Position numbers and translations under genes: made by a program. Shown here piece by piece: positions 1 to 12,875 of a stretch of 64,000 nt of DNA. Each line of letters opens with the position of its first letter. Position 1 is the first letter of the stretch. This DNA is from Siphlonurus alternatus (lineage: Eukaryota; Arthropoda; Insecta; Ephemeroptera; Siphlonuridae). The notes below the pieces were generated by a model, which did not search any database, was not told the origin of the DNA, and saw nothing but the letters and a program-made list of their open reading frames with translations. The stretch covers positions 16,117,707 to 16,181,706 of the forward strand of contig OX463787.1 in assembly GCA_949825025.1 (NCBI GenBank), read 5' to 3'.

Positions 1-378
1 TTTACAGTATACACCTCTATAAAAGCTCGCGGCGGGGTAATGGGTAGGGATAAAGTACGTATAGCGAAAGGATAGGGGCCAAAGCCTGTTACGCGTCCCA
101 GCATTCACTGAGGTGAGACTGAGGGAACCGTGGTAAACGTCAGTCAGGATGGACACCTCTACTTTTTATCGATCGACCAAAGTGATGTCCAAAGTCTGGG
201 GAACCACACACAAGTGCATCACTGCACTGGGTGGAAACTGAAATGAATTTACCTCAGGGAGGGAGCAACGTAATTTTTACTTGAAATGGTCACCCATCCA
301 AGTACTAACCACGCTCGAAGTTGCTTGATTTCGGTGATCTAACGAGAACCAGTCAATGCACTGCGCCTCACTTGATTA
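1..378 (-). repeat. SINE with 5S rRNA-like head, type I
   Basis: Read on the minus strand it begins near 378 with a 5S rRNA-like promoter: TTGACTGGTTCTCG, ATCACCGAAATCAAG, then GGTTAGTACTTGGATGGGTG. The shared core (CATCCTGACTGA, then CCACGGTTCCCTCAGTCTCA) and a short A-rich tail follow. It is cut by the window edge at its tail. The 5S-like stretch matches the internal promoter half of animal 5S rRNA, so transcription by RNA polymerase III is expected. Confidence 0.85.
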
Positions 379-2627
379 TATACATTGGCCTTTTTACCTC
401 ACTTCTTGTTCGTATTAGACCGGAAAAACTTCGGCTTGAGTTCATTCATCAATAGGACTCTTCGTTACAAACTCCCTACCAATGAGGATGTTAATTACAA
501 ACATGACTATAACCGTACTAAATGTGATAAGAACAGAATTAAATAGGAATAACATTGGAAAACAAAATTTGATCGAATTTCTTATTAGTAAAACATTAAA
601 TTAGGGGGATTCCATTGAGCTCTATACAAGGCCTTGTATAGAGCTCAATGGGGGATTCTATATTAATAAAAATTATCTACAACTCAAAACTGTACAAACA
701 ATAAATTTATTCAGACTTAATTACTGTTAGATATTAGCTATAAGAATGAAGTTTTGCAGTTTAAATGTAGAACAGCTCCAGAGGTAGTTTTCGTCACATG
801 CACTAAAAATCTACTCGCTGAAAAAGCAAAAGTAAATTATTTTTACGACAAATAATAAAATAAATAAGTTAATTTTAATTTTAATAAAAAAAATTTTTTT
901 ATAAATTTTTGTAATTTTAATTATATATATTTTTTTCTATTTTAAATTTAAAATCTTATAAGCTAAGAAAGCAAATACTAATTTATTTTTTTAATATTTA
1001 AAAATACATTATATTCACAGAACATTGTGTAAATAAGAACGAAATGCGTCTCAATATGTGTCCATATTGGAATCCGGCGACTGTGAAAATACGACCTGTT
1101 ATGTTATGTTCGTGCACATTAAAATTATGATAATGGTGAATCTTTTAATTAATTGAAGTGTAATAAATAAACTTAAGATATAATCAATTTTTAATACATT
1201 ATTTTCTGTTCACAATTTCAAGAAATAAAATGTGGTAATAGAAATTACAATATAATTTAAAATTGAAAACAAAAACAAAAAATATATCAGATGGAACATT
1301 ATTATTTAGCCTAAAGGGATTGGGAGTTTTTAAACAATTAAGTGCTTTATTGAATTTATCACGTGACATAGCTATAGAAGATATTGAGGACCATTAATGG
1401 AAATCAATTAGAGAGATGTTTTATTTTTTATTCTTCAAAAAGTACCAATACATCATATACGATACATTATTGCGTTTTATTTACGTATTAGACAAACGAT
1501 TAATAAATTCAAGAAATAGCTCTTCACTTTCCCTTTCTTCCAAATCAAACGTCACTCCACCTTATCTTGCATCTCGTTATAAATATTTAAATTATGTACA
1601 AGCACCATCTCTGTTATCTCTTCTTCTTAACAGAGCAATCTGTATGCAAAGACCGTTTGTATACTTCTACCTTTGTATTGTATATTCAGACATGTGTTTA
1701 AGCTCCAAGTTTATAATGAGAATCTTCGCTCTCGGTAGTTTCTCAACTTGCTACGTTCTAAGACAATATTTGCATTTGATTTTGGTCTTGTACATAGAAT
1801 GACATTCTGAACCTTAAAGGGAAGGGTCAGTGAAGACGTATGTCAAGATATGTATCTTTTTCATTTTTAATGTCATGCATATAATAATAACGTATATAAA
1901 TAATAGTAAAATGAATTGTTTCTGTTCCTATATTTTAGTTACAAAAATTTAAAAAAGTAAAAACATAATTTTAATAAATATTATGTATTTTTTTAAAATG
2001 ATTATAATATATTTTAATTTTTAAAAATTTAAAAATTAATTACTATAAATTAAAATATAGATTATTTAATAGTATTTAGATATTTTACATTTTTATAAAT
2101 AAAAATGTATATTCCATTTGTTCATTATGCCAAATAAAAAATAATTCATGAAAATCTTTTCCTCCTAATCATGAAGAAAATCTTTTTCTTTCATGCTCCT
2201 AGTACCCCTGGGAGGTCCTACTCCGTAAGGTCATAATTTGCAATTTATATTTAGGTGAATTAGGAATATGATAAATATTACTCTAAAATTATAATTAGGG
2301 AATTCTGTAAACCAAAATCTAGATATGCAATTTGTAGACAAATACCTAAATCAAATCTTAAATGCTCCAAATTTGAAGCAAGATAATTAAATTGTCAATA
2401 AAATGTATACTTTTATTAAATTTCCACTTTGTCAGTAGATAATATAAATTCGATATAAAATCTATAGACATGTAATGTTTAGACACTATTAATTATCTAT
2501 TCCACATTCATCAGAACTACACGGGTATGAATATTACAAAATTGAATGAATAATAACATTATAATGTTACCCACGTCTTTCACCGTTAATATATAATGAC
2601 AGTATAATTGTTTAAGGTTTCATCAAG
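379..2627. other. Gene-free AT-rich stretch
   Basis: No exon, RNA gene or known element recognised, apart from a perfect palindrome at 612..651. A 128-codon ORF at 1416..1802 lacks any recognisable motif and is probably chance. Confidence 0.5.
612..651. repeat. Perfect 40-bp palindrome
   Basis: Two exact 20-base inverted halves (CCATTGAGCTCTATACAAGG and its complement) with no spacer. Confidence 0.95.
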
Positions 2628-2735
2628 TGCCGACCATCCTGACTGAGATTTCCACGGTTCCTTCAGTCAAAGCAAATGTTTGGATGAATTGCAATAAGCC
2701 ACACATAAACACCACGGTATAAAATATACCCCTCA
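2628..2735 (+). repeat. SINE core fragment
   Basis: AAGTGCCGACCATCCTGACT, then a decayed match to the core shared by the window's SINE families, including GCAAATGTTTGGATGAATTG. Head and tail are missing. Confidence 0.65.
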
Positions 2736-3111
2736 AATATTAAGTAAAGCTGCAGGCAGGTTAAGGAAGAGCCAGAAAGTTAGGGTATTTTACTTGCGAC
2801 CAGTTTCTTATAAGTTTCAATAAATAAGAAAAAATGGAGTTAGAACAACGTGTGCGATCTTTTAATAGCAAAGTTTATAAAACATTTTATCTCTTTACTA
2901 TTCTTCTCAAAGTTTTATCAAAAACATACATATTTAAAATTCCGTGAATATTAAATTATTAAATTACATTAGTGGCTAAAGCTTTTAAGCTTTGGGTTTT
3001 TTTCTGTTAGTGTTTGCTGAACATGCATAATCGCGTTAGAAAATTCTGCTCTCGGATAATATCTCATTCTTGAGCTTTTTACTTGGTTGGAAACGATGGA
3101 AATAGCAAAAT

Positions 3112-3114
<3 letters not shown>

Positions 3115-3176
<62 letters not shown>
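3115..3176. repeat. (AG)n microsatellite
   Basis: Uninterrupted AG dinucleotide run of about 62 bases. It produces a false serine/leucine-repeat ORF on the minus strand. Confidence 0.97.
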
Positions 3177-3178
<2 letters not shown>

Positions 3179-3648
3179 AAAGAATTATGAACATTTCCTC
3201 CCCCATTCCAAGCAAATTTAAAACATAAAAATGATTTATAAAGTTTTTTAAAGTAGATAGATTTATAGAATAACTTTTTTTTCTTTCATTTCTTTTAAAG
3301 CAGTTCATATTATTATTAGAATTTATTAAAATAAAAACAAGTCAGTTCAAAATGTCAAAACTGTCAAAATGTTGTTATTTTTAATTATTTTTTTATGTAA
3401 ATTTGAATGTTTTTAAGAGATATTTACATTTTATTGCAGAATTATAAAAAAAAATGGCTGCAGTGAAATTTTTACATCTCTGAAATCCCTGAACATTTCT
3501 TACATTTTATCAAAATTTAGGGACAAGCTCCTCTCAAGTTTGGTGGTACTGTCTCTTTAAAATTACCAGCTGCATAAGTTTGTAGAATTTAATTAAGATA
3601 CAAATAATGATGACTTAAGTCTCCTTAAGATACTGTTTTTACTTAATT

Positions 3649-3811
3649 CGGTATTACACGATACAAATTTTATAGTTACATACAATAATAATTATAATAA
3701 TACATACAATTTGTCTTTACAAGAAATTTTCAACTCCATTTGTGTTTATGGAGATAACAATTTTTTGTACTGGAAAATTGTATGCAAAATTGTATCGTGT
3801 AATACTGGCTT
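3649..3811. mobile_element. Foldback MITE with ends GGTATTACACGATACAA
   Basis: Imperfect inverted arms CGGTATTACACGATACAA and TTGTATCGTGTAATACTG around a short loop. A second, better conserved copy is at 36665..36808. Confidence 0.8.
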
Positions 3812-3868
3812 TATAAAATTAACTATAATAAAAGTCAAACATATATTTTAAGTAATATAACATAAGAA

Positions 3869-4079
3869 CGTCCGAGTTAAAATAAATTTCCCCTTTTTTT
3901 CGTCGCTATTAACATCTTTTTATCTCTTCTTGATATGAACATAAAATGCTAGAACTGTTTTCTTCATTTCATCCTCATTTTGAGTGAAGAGGAAATAATA
4001 TGTGTTTTTAAAGGTAAAAAGATTAGGTTTAGACGTGTAAATGATGATTTTGAAGACGTAATTTTTCAACTAGAGCCAT
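3869..4079. mobile_element. MITE family D, degraded copy
   Basis: Starts CGAGTTAAAATAAATTT and ends GTAATTTTTCAACTAGAG. Internal AAAAGATTAGGTTTAGACGT is shared with copies at 6941, 40308 and 43316. Confidence 0.75.
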
Positions 4080-5913
4080 GAATTGATTTTTTATAAACAT
4101 ACTCAAGTTTCCACACACTAAAGGCATTAAGGACTATCATGTTATTATTTTTCTTTTTGAAAAAAAATTTAGGGAGTTTGTTTTCAATTGCTAAATTTTC
4201 AATAATTATATACCAACAACTGCCTCATTTTATCATGTTCCATAACGTTAACGTTTCCACTGTCTCTAGTTGTAAAAATATATTATCACTTTATACATTA
4301 CAGTAACTCATAATGTCTCAACACAAGACGATTTCTGAGGGTGAAAATTGTCCTTTGTCAGTCCCCTTGAAAATATTCCACACCACCGAGCACTTAAAAT
4401 CACAAGTTTGGTATCATGGTAGTTGTCTTGACAAAAGACTCATTAGATCTTTCTATGTTTCTCTTTATGATGCAGTAATTGAATAAATTATATATTATTT
4501 TATGTATTTGAATAAGATTTATTAATTACATAAATACATATACATATATATTTATAACAATAATACTACATATTTATTACAATTTTAATTGCAACTTATT
4601 TATCATTTTTTAAAACATTTTTAAAATTTCTTAATTATATTAATTATTATTAATAAAATTATATAAATTAGAATCAATAGCAACAAGCACATTTCAATAA
4701 AAACAATGACTTGATTTCTTTGTAGTATTTTTAATAAAGAGTATTGTACAAAATGACAGTGAAAAATCACATATTTAAAAATTATAATTAGCCAATTGTG
4801 TTATTAAATTAAATTGAATTAATCATTAAAATTAATATTTTTTCATCACCCCATTCTGAGAATAATTGTCACCAAAACTCCCATGTCTGGCAAATATTTA
4901 TTATGAAATTTATTATGAAATATTTCTATTCTAACATAAATTTGAAATAGCAGCCATTCAAACAGAAATTTTAATTAAATTAATTGATACATTGATCTTG
5001 GGGGGTCAAAGGACCAAGTAATCATTGCCATGCAGGTATATCTGAATCAAGAAATAACGTTGCTTTATTATTCTGTTGTGAAATACTAGCGTATTTTTTT
5101 TAAATTAAAAAAATCGTCCTAATTAAGACTTAAAATTTTTTTATTTTAATTAATTATGTTGATAAATTTCGCAGAACTAATTAATTAAAACATTTTATTG
5201 ACTTCATTTAACAGTAAAAGAAAATCCATCTTAGACATGTTGTAAACTTTTATTTTAAAGAAAAACTCACTACGTCTTACATCATTGATCTAGACTTTGG
5301 CAAAAGAAATAAAATAAAAAGGGTTCACTAAAGAGCAACACTCCCCCTGCAGAGTATTGTTAAATGGAAGTTCCATGTTGTAGTAAATACAGTCAGGACT
5401 ATAATTACCGCTGTTGAAATAAAGTACATATATATTAAATAAATATGATATACATTAAACATTGCTTTGATAAAGTTGCTAATATTTTTTAAATGTTTTA
5501 TAATAATTTATTACGTAATTAATTTCGAAACAAAATTCTATTTCTTGCATTTAAAGCATATTGATAAATAAAATTAATTAAATAAAATTTATTTTATTTT
5601 AATATTATATGATTGAGTTTAATTGAAAAAAAATTGATACACGAAATTTGAATATTTTTCAATATATTTTGATATTATACTTTAAGGTTTTTAATTTATG
5701 AATTGATGCAAATATAATAATTATATAAGAAGTATCAATCATTATAGTATTTGCTTTATTTTTTTGTGCAAGATGGTATAGCATATAATTGAATCATATA
5801 TCTCCACTGGACTTATTACAAAATCGTGCATTAACTATAAATTGTAAAGCCAAACTGTGAACATTAGTATGTTAATTTATTTCTAAAATACTGTCTGGGA
5901 TTACAATAATTAT
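4080..5913. other. Gene-free AT-rich stretch
   Basis: No exon, RNA gene or repeat family recognised on either strand. Confidence 0.4.
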
Positions 5914-6230
5914 AAAGCATAGACCTCAAAAATTTTTATTGCAAAAATGGATAGAGGGTGCAAAGTTATGCCATTTCAATATTTTTCAAATTTCTTGAAG
6001 TCTGGGAAGTATTGCTAAAATGTTTTGCCGATGTTAGGTTTGAATCCACGCCTCTTTAAGGTCCTACCCTTTTATTGAGAGAAGCGTCCAGAGGCGCCAC
6101 TTTCTATGTACTTTCAATAATTTTTTAAAAATAGTTTCCTGGCTCTAAAAAATCTGAAAAAAAGGGTAGCATAACTTTGCACCCTCTATCCATTTCTGCA
6201 ATAAAAAAAAATTGAGGTTGAGACTCCATT
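5914..6230. mobile_element. MITE family A (GGAGTATCGACCTC ends)
   Basis: Foldback of about 315 bp. The arms share ATTGCAGAAATGGATAGAGG, GCAAAGTTATGC and a terminal GAGGTCGATACTCC-like sequence. This is the most diverged of five copies. Confidence 0.8.
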
Positions 6231-6292
6231 GTCTTAAAAATCTGATTTTCAAGTTTGAACAGAAATTTATAATCAACGAGAAGATATATTAA

Positions 6293-6448
6293 TGGGTGCG
6301 ATTCACGAAGCAGTTAGCCAGGTTTCTAACCACGTTTAGCTTAACCACGTTTAACTAGGTGGTTTAACACGTAAAAACAGGTATAGTTAAACGTAGTTAA
6401 GGTAAACGTGGTTTGAAACCTGGCTAACTGCTTCGTGAATCGCACCCA
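6293..6448. mobile_element. MITE family C (GGGTGCGATTCACGAAGCAG ends)
   Basis: Near-perfect hairpin of 156 bp. Terminal repeats begin GGGTGCGATTCACGAAGCAG, then TTAGCCAGGTTTC. The inner part repeats the motif TTAACCACGTTTAACTA. Confidence 0.9.
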
Positions 6449-6758
6449 TTTTATATATTTCGATATGAATGTTCTGATTTATGAAACTCTTTACCTAATT
6501 CATTCTTCTCAATCAGGAAGAATCTACACAAAGACATCCTCACATCCGGTGTCAATATAAACTAATGCTACTGTATTCTCTCCTCACTAAATTGTATCTC
6601 TCTAACGACTGCTGCTAAATTGCCTGCCTGCTGATGTCCAGTAGTAACATCTGTTTGAGTCGTTAGTGATCTGACGATGTAAGTTATATTAGTTTGACAT
6701 GGAATGTGTTACGTGGATAATACTACAAATTTCATTAACGCTATAGATGCATGTTACC

Positions 6759-6892
6759 GGGTGCGATTCACAAAGCAGTTAGCCAGGGCTCTAAACCACG
6801 TTTAACTAGGTGGTTTAACACTTAAAACAGAAAGATGTAGTTAAACATATTAGTTAATAGAAACCTGGCTAACTTCTTCGTAAATCGCGCCC
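6759..6892. mobile_element. MITE family C
   Basis: Second copy, 134 bp, with diverged arms: GGGTGCGATTCACAAAGCAG and the complement of CTTCGTAAATCGCGCCC. Confidence 0.85.
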
Positions 6893-6940
6893 ATTATGAA
6901 TATTTTTTTTGTTTCATTATATGAATTAGCTAAGGGTTCC

Positions 6941-7212
6941 CGAGTTGAAATAAATTTTATCTTTTCTTTGCTATTAAAATCTCCTTTCGTATTTTCTTCT
7001 CTTATTTTGCACCATTTTAGAGGAAAAAAATAGGCGCAAAAGACGATATTCCATATTTTTTCCTCTTCTTGAACATAAAATTTTAGAAATATTATCTTCA
7101 TTTCATCCTCACTTTAAGCGAAGAGGAAATAAGATGTGCTTTAGAGGTAAAAAGATTAGGTTTAGATGTGAAAAGGATGAGTTGAAGATGTAATTTTTCA
7201 ACTATAAGGTTC
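6941..7212. mobile_element. MITE family D
   Basis: Most complete copy (about 270 bp): begins TTCCCGAGTTGAAATAAATT and ends AATTTTTCAACTATAAGG, giving imperfect AGTTGAAA terminal repeats. It carries the internal motif CTTTAGAGGTAAAAAGATTA and serves as the empty site for the insertion at 40507..42849. Confidence 0.8.
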
Positions 7213-7652
7213 TCTCTGTGTGGCTTAATGTAAACAGTTAAAATGTTGCTTTACGATGAATATTAAAAATGAAATAATTACATTCATAAATCGAAATTAA
7301 TTAACAATTTGAAAAATACAATTCCCTATTAAGCATCAATATAAATTAAAATGTATCATCAATTTTTATTGATACAGAAAAGGTACTGATAACTACCGAA
7401 GAGTTCTGAATGCTCGTCAATCTTTTTTGTCCACTAACTTTTCCCCACTGACAATATTTTACGAGATGACCGGCTGCAGACGACAGCTCCAAGTTGCCAA
7501 AGTTTTGTCATTTGTCGCCTGTGACGTCACACGTTAATTACACAACAATATGTCAACTTGATGTCACTACAGTCAACTTAACGTTCATCGGAAGTGGCGA
7601 GTTGTTGAAACTTTGAGAGGGGGTTTTAGTAGAAGTACTGACCTGTGTGTGG

Positions 7653-7963
7653 AATGGACAACCTTCATGAATTTTTTTTATTTCATATTTGGATAGATGA
7701 CCTCGAGTTATGTATAAATATTTTTTGAACCCTCTAACATCTTTAAAAATCATGTTTTGCAAAACGCTGTGATGTCATAGTCATTAAATTATTTAGATCA
7801 CAATCATAGGGAAATGCATTGAATGACTATGACGTCACAGCGTCTTTCCCCTCGATTTTAAGGATGTTAGAGGGTTCAAAAAAACTGAAAAAAATTAACA
7901 ATCCATAACCCGAGGTCCTCTATCTAAAATATACAATAAAAAATTTAATGAAAGTTGTCCATT
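7653..7963. mobile_element. MITE family E
   Basis: Foldback with ends AATGGACAACCTTCATGAA and AATGAAAGTTGTCCATT; the loop carries GACTATGACGTCACAGCGTC. It shares its terminal GGACAAC with family B. A partial copy lies at about 46118..46265. Confidence 0.8.
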
Positions 7964-8399
7964 GTAACGTTAAGATACAAAAGTAAGTAAGTCAAGTACA
8001 CTTTCGACTACTTACGGAGAGAATGCAATGTGAATTTTAACTTCAGCAGTTGAATTAATATCGGATGTAAACATAGCCAGAATTTCAATTATATTTTTTC
8101 TTCATAGATTTTAATTCAAATAGTGCAGTACAAATACTTTCGATAACCAAACTTTTGCAGTTTAATTAGTGGAAGAGAACATGACAAGTCATGTAGATAT
8201 TACAAGATAAAATATTTTATAAATTATGGAATCCATTATTAATAGGTAAAACATTGCTTCCGCAATCCTTTCTACGATGCTACTTTATTATTAAATGTAA
8301 CTACAAGTTGCATTCATCCTCATAATTTGAATTTCAACTTTATAGCTTTGATTTAGTAAGAATTTGAAGTGGGGAAATTTAGAAATTTATTGAATTTTT

Positions 8400-8729
8400 T
8401 TAAATTTAAATTTGTTATAAAATTTTAATATTTATTCATCTTACAAGACAAGTCAACATAGTACACATTGCATACAAAACATAATATATTATTCACGTTT
8501 GTAAGAATCATCAATACTGTACACATTCTTATAAAATAAATGTTTTTTCACTATTTTTAAAAACACTTAAATTTATTCCACTTTTTATGTCACTTGGTAG
8601 GCAATTAAACAAAGATTGGGCACTGTACATAAGACCTTTCTCGTATGCTGCTGTTATGTGTCGTCCTAGCTTGAAATTATCTTTGTTTCTAGTATTATAA
8701 TTATGGGTAAATTTTATTACTCTTAACAT
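8400..8729 (-). pseudogene. Non-LTR retrotransposon 3' end, truncated
   Basis: Minus-strand frame 8729..8529 reads HNYNTRNKDNFKLGRH, then AAYEKGLMYSAQSLFNCLPS, then DIKSGINLSVFK, and stops. This is the pattern at the C-terminus of many non-LTR reverse transcriptase polyproteins (H-x-x-NTR-x-x, R-x-x-x-x-x-SFLY-x-A-x-x-WN-x-LP-x-x-IK, L-x-x-FK). Everything upstream is missing, as expected of a 5'-truncated insertion. An AATAAATATTAAAA-like tail follows near 8437. Confidence 0.7.
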
Positions 8730-9036
8730 TTTGTCATGTAAATAATTATTTACAAAACAACATCAAGTTCCATGTATTTTTGTTTCAGGTATGTGATTCG
8801 AGTCAGCAACAACGTTGAAGCAATTAAAGCAGAGAAGGTTTGAAAACATCACCATAATTAAATTAAATTTTATTTAAAACAATTGTGTCTGGCAGTCATA
8901 AAATTTTATCACTTGCCTCAAGTACGCAATAAAAGTTAAACTTACAACAAAGCTTTAAACTTCATTAGCTAAACAAAACGTCTCCACGTCTTCCGGCATT
9001 TATTATATGTACTTGAAATTCTGTCGCGACTTTTAA

Positions 9037-9713
9037 TGGTAAGGTAATACGCCCAGTGTTAAAAAAATCTCACACATGAAAATTATGAAAAAAAAAAAAA
9101 TGTTCTCCTCTACATACCCTATCAGTAACTAAAATATTAGGTATACAAAAACGAGCTAGTTTTTGAGTTATTAATTTTTAAAACCGACTACACTTTATTA
9201 ACATGGAGAAATGGAACTTCCATGTTAAATTAGTCAACTTCAGAATTTATAACTTAAAAACTAGCTTTAATTTATGCACCTGATATTATAGCTACTGATA
9301 GGGGAGGTAGAGGAGAACATTTTATCTTTTTTTTTTATAATGGACAACATACGTGAAAAAAATTTAATGCAGAAATGAATAGAGGGTACCAAATTATGCT
9401 ACTCTGAAATTTTTCAGATTTTTTTGAAACCCAGAACAATTTTTAAATAATTATTGAAAGTGCGGCCACGCCCCCTGGAGGCGTCAACAGGCGTCCAGTC
9501 TCTATCCTTTTTATTAAGGATTCAGGGGTGCCAACTGAAATCACAGGACTTTCAATAATTATTTTAAAATAGTTCCGGGTCTCAAAAAAATCTGAAAAAA
9601 TTCAGAGTAGCATAATTTGGTACCCTCTATTCATTTCTGCAATAAAATTTTTTCATGTATGTTGTCCATTTTCATGTTTGGGAATTTTTTTAACATTGGG
9701 TGTGTTATATACC
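9037..9713. mobile_element. MITE family F interrupted by MITE B
   Basis: Left part 9037..9341 and right part 9668..9713 make one foldback with ends GGTAAGGTAATACGCCCAGT and ATTGGGTGTGTTATATACC, bounded by TTAA at 9714..9717 and a near-TTAA on the left. The middle is a complete family B MITE (9342..9667). Confidence 0.85.
9342..9667. mobile_element. MITE family B, nested in MITE F
   Basis: Hairpin of 326 bp with ends GGACAACATACGTGAAAAA and its complement; the inner arms read GCAGAAATGAATAGAGGGTA, then CCAAATTATGCTACTCTGAA. Compared with the uninterrupted F copy at 29482, the insertion point is flanked by a duplicated AT. Confidence 0.9.
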
Positions 9714-10271
9714 TTAATCTTAAACTGCACATGGTTCTTTCGAAGAGAGAACATGATCGTTTAGAACTGCAGCTTAAAGAGATGAATATTTGCAATTTTC
9801 GGGGGTAAGAAAGCAACATATCGACCATAAACCATTCCAGCTCACCACATCTCCATAGACTGCGTGAAAATGATCAAAAACTGATGAGAGTACTATTTTC
9901 TAAATTAAATTTTGTCCCTAAATAAATGAAAACAAATTATAATCCCCTACATTATTAATTTTTTGTTCTATTTCTTTTTAATTCATTCATTTTTAAATTT
10001 AGAAATATTCTTTTTATTTATTTTTTTTTAATATTTTTATTGATAAAAAACAATGCAGTCCTACCAAGGAAGGAAGCCTTATAGGTAGGTACTGTTTTAC
10101 AATCATCTTACATTTTTGATGAGCTCAGTAGTACAAAATTGCAAAATTCAGCAAGAAAAATATAGTATACATCAACATATTATATTACAGTTTGCAAAGT
10201 GCAATAATACAAACAATTAAAATATTACAAATTATCCCCATTATTAACTTTAGCTATGTTACTAGAAAGAT

Positions 10272-10645
10272 TATGTAATATCGATCAATATTATAAATGT
10301 CCAGTAATATAACTAGGTAATGTAAACTATAAATCAGTCATTACAGTAATTTAAATTATTATCCAAGCACCAATGCAGTAAAAAAAGGTCTGGTATTCAA
10401 GCTTGACAGGTTACGACATGCAGTAAATTTACCCTCGCCAAGTTTTTTTGAACGTGACATGAATAAAAGAACATTTTGATGTTTTTTTTTACGTGAAATT
10501 ACAATCTTTATCTTCTTGGTGTCAATTTAACAGCTTTACAAGTGTCAGAGTGAATTATTGCTTTATAATAAAAATTAGAATTAAAAAATTCCGCACCATT
10601 TCAGGATATCAAAATTAACTTTTTTATTGTTTTATAACGCTTAAC
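10272..10645. repeat. Duplicated segment, copy 1
   Basis: Collinear with 30424..30775: shared TGTAATATCGATCAAT, AGTAATATAACT-GGTAATG, GTTACGAC-TGCAGTAAATTT and TTTCAGGATATCAAAATTAA. A MITE F and a short stretch with CCCATAGACTGCGT lie in the same order upstream of both copies. Confidence 0.8.
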
Positions 10646-10950
10646 GTTAATTGTAAAATAATATTAATAAAGGACTTTATTTATTGAAAAAGGCGTAGTA
10701 AGGACTAGACAGTACATCAACTAAACCCAAACATCGAAATATATAAGGATTACAATAAACTGAGACATATAACAATAATAGCATACTACATATTGATGTT
10801 TACTATATATACAAATAAATTTTTATTCATAATACATTACTATTAAAGAAATTATATTATCTGAAAGAAAATCACAAAAAATAATTAAAAAAAAAATACC
10901 AGTAATGTAATGCTGATATGGTATTAGTTTACAATATCATAATTTTCTCC

Positions 10951-11505
10951 ATAATGGGGAATTCTCCTACATTTATTTTAATTTTTTTTCAGATGCTCTA
11001 TGCCTTAAAATTAAATGTCCCAAAACAAAAAAGTTTCAATTTTCAAAATTGGAGACAACGGAATTTTTTAAAAATCTTCCTTCTTTTGAATTTAGCGCCA
11101 AAACGTGACGTAGAAACTGCCTAGCAGGCGAAATTTTCCTGCAATAAATTTATATTTTCGATTATCACTCTTAAAGTAAACTGATATTAGAGACAAAAAT
11201 ATTGATACTAGGGTAGAAAAACCCGCTGATTTCGATCGTGTTACTAAAATTTTTAGCCAATCACTCCTTGACGCTCAAGCTATGATATCAGGCAGTTGTT
11301 ATGTGTTAACTAGGGAGTTTCTACGTCACAATTTTCAGGTTTGCGCGCGGGTTGCATACTTTGCCCCTATTCTAATAATCCCTTCAGAGTCCCCAAATTT
11401 GAGTTAAAAAAGTTGAAACTTAAGTCAAACTTATTGTTAATATGTACTCTATCATAATATAGTAGTTAAATTAAAATTTGAGTTGTAAGAGAATTCCCCA
11501 TACTA
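10951..11505. mobile_element. Degenerate foldback element
   Basis: Ends ATGGGGAATTCTC and GAGAATTCCCCAT are exact inverted repeats. Inside, GTGACGTAGAAACTGCCTAG pairs with CTAGGGAGTTTCTACGTCAC. The remaining arms are diverged. No target duplication was identified. Confidence 0.6.
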
Positions 11506-12875
11506 CTGTTATTTTTTCAAACGAAATACTACTTTTTTAATTTGAAAATATATACATGACATAATTTATTTATTTAATTTATAAAATAAAAAATTGCAAG
11601 GAAGATTAATTTCTTTAATTCCAATGTGACGTTATAATTATAATTTATTTTTATTTATTTTTTAAATTTGCAAGTTATAAAGAATAAATAATTTATAACT
11701 AAGGCTATCTTTAATTAAGGCACCAAATAAAGTATACAAATACCTTGCAGACAGAGGTAGAGACATAGGCAGCATTTTCAATCACACGTTTCAAATCTGT
11801 CTCAACTAAGGTCAGGGATCGGAACAAACCATCACATGTATCCAACATCACCTCACATTTCCGGTAAATCTGCAACTGCTGCACACAAAACTTGATTTAT
11901 TCTCTCAACTTCCTGTTAGAGCTTGCTGGGTCTGCAATCCATGCAAGCATTAATTTTCAACTTATTCAACTCTTCCTTGAAAATGTTAAATTAATAAAAA
12001 GACGAGAGTTTATAGTATGTGTTGCGATCCACATTAATTTAGAGGAAATACAAATCACCGGGCATAACTTCATGATCTGACAACGTATTTCTTCAAAGAA
12101 ATATATAGCTTCCTTTTATAAATTAAATCACGTTATTGGGTTGGGAGAGAAAAAATTTAAATAAACATTGTATCCATTTTATAGCAAATACTTTTGATTC
12201 TCCAAAATTTCAATTCAATATATCAATTTTTATATTTATATTCTTTAACAATATATATAAATAGCCATGACCGTGAAATAATTCCATATTGTTCATCAAT
12301 GAATTAAATTGTTTCAGACGTGACCACGTGATCGCTTGACTGTTTCTAAAAAGGTCAATAACCTCCAAGGTTGGTTGGTGCTCACTTTCAGAGAGCAATT
12401 AGTGGTCGAGTGTTCATTGAATACTAATTGTTGACGTCGTGCTGTGGAATATAAAGTGGAAATTTAACATACAACATGTGGGGTAAAAATTTAGTGTAGC
12501 AGGCTAGCGTTAGAGTTGAAAAATTTATTGGAAGCAAAACATTTCTAATTTTTTAAAAAAATTACTGAAATTATAAACGAATTTTTTTAAAAAAAAATAA
12601 ATTTAATAAATTAAATTGTGTTATTATAATTTTTTTATTTTTGTTACTTTAAGACCTTTTTTTATTAATATATTTTTTTAACAAAATTATTTTTTTTAAA
12701 AAATGACACTTTTATTTAAATAAAATATATTTATATTTTGGAAATGGTTCTAAAACAAAAATTATAACATTAAATGATTTATTGTTTGGCAACCCCCTGG
12801 GAATGCTTGTAAAATATACAAATATAAGATCTTAATAGGATAATTATTATAATACATTATATAGGTATGCTCTTA

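Noticed and set aside
1416..1802. 128-codon ORF
   Set aside because: Longest ORF outside the gene without repeats, but rich in Tyr, Leu and Ser with no recognisable domain.
3036..3308. Ser-Leu repeat ORF
   Set aside because: Translation of the (AG)n microsatellite.
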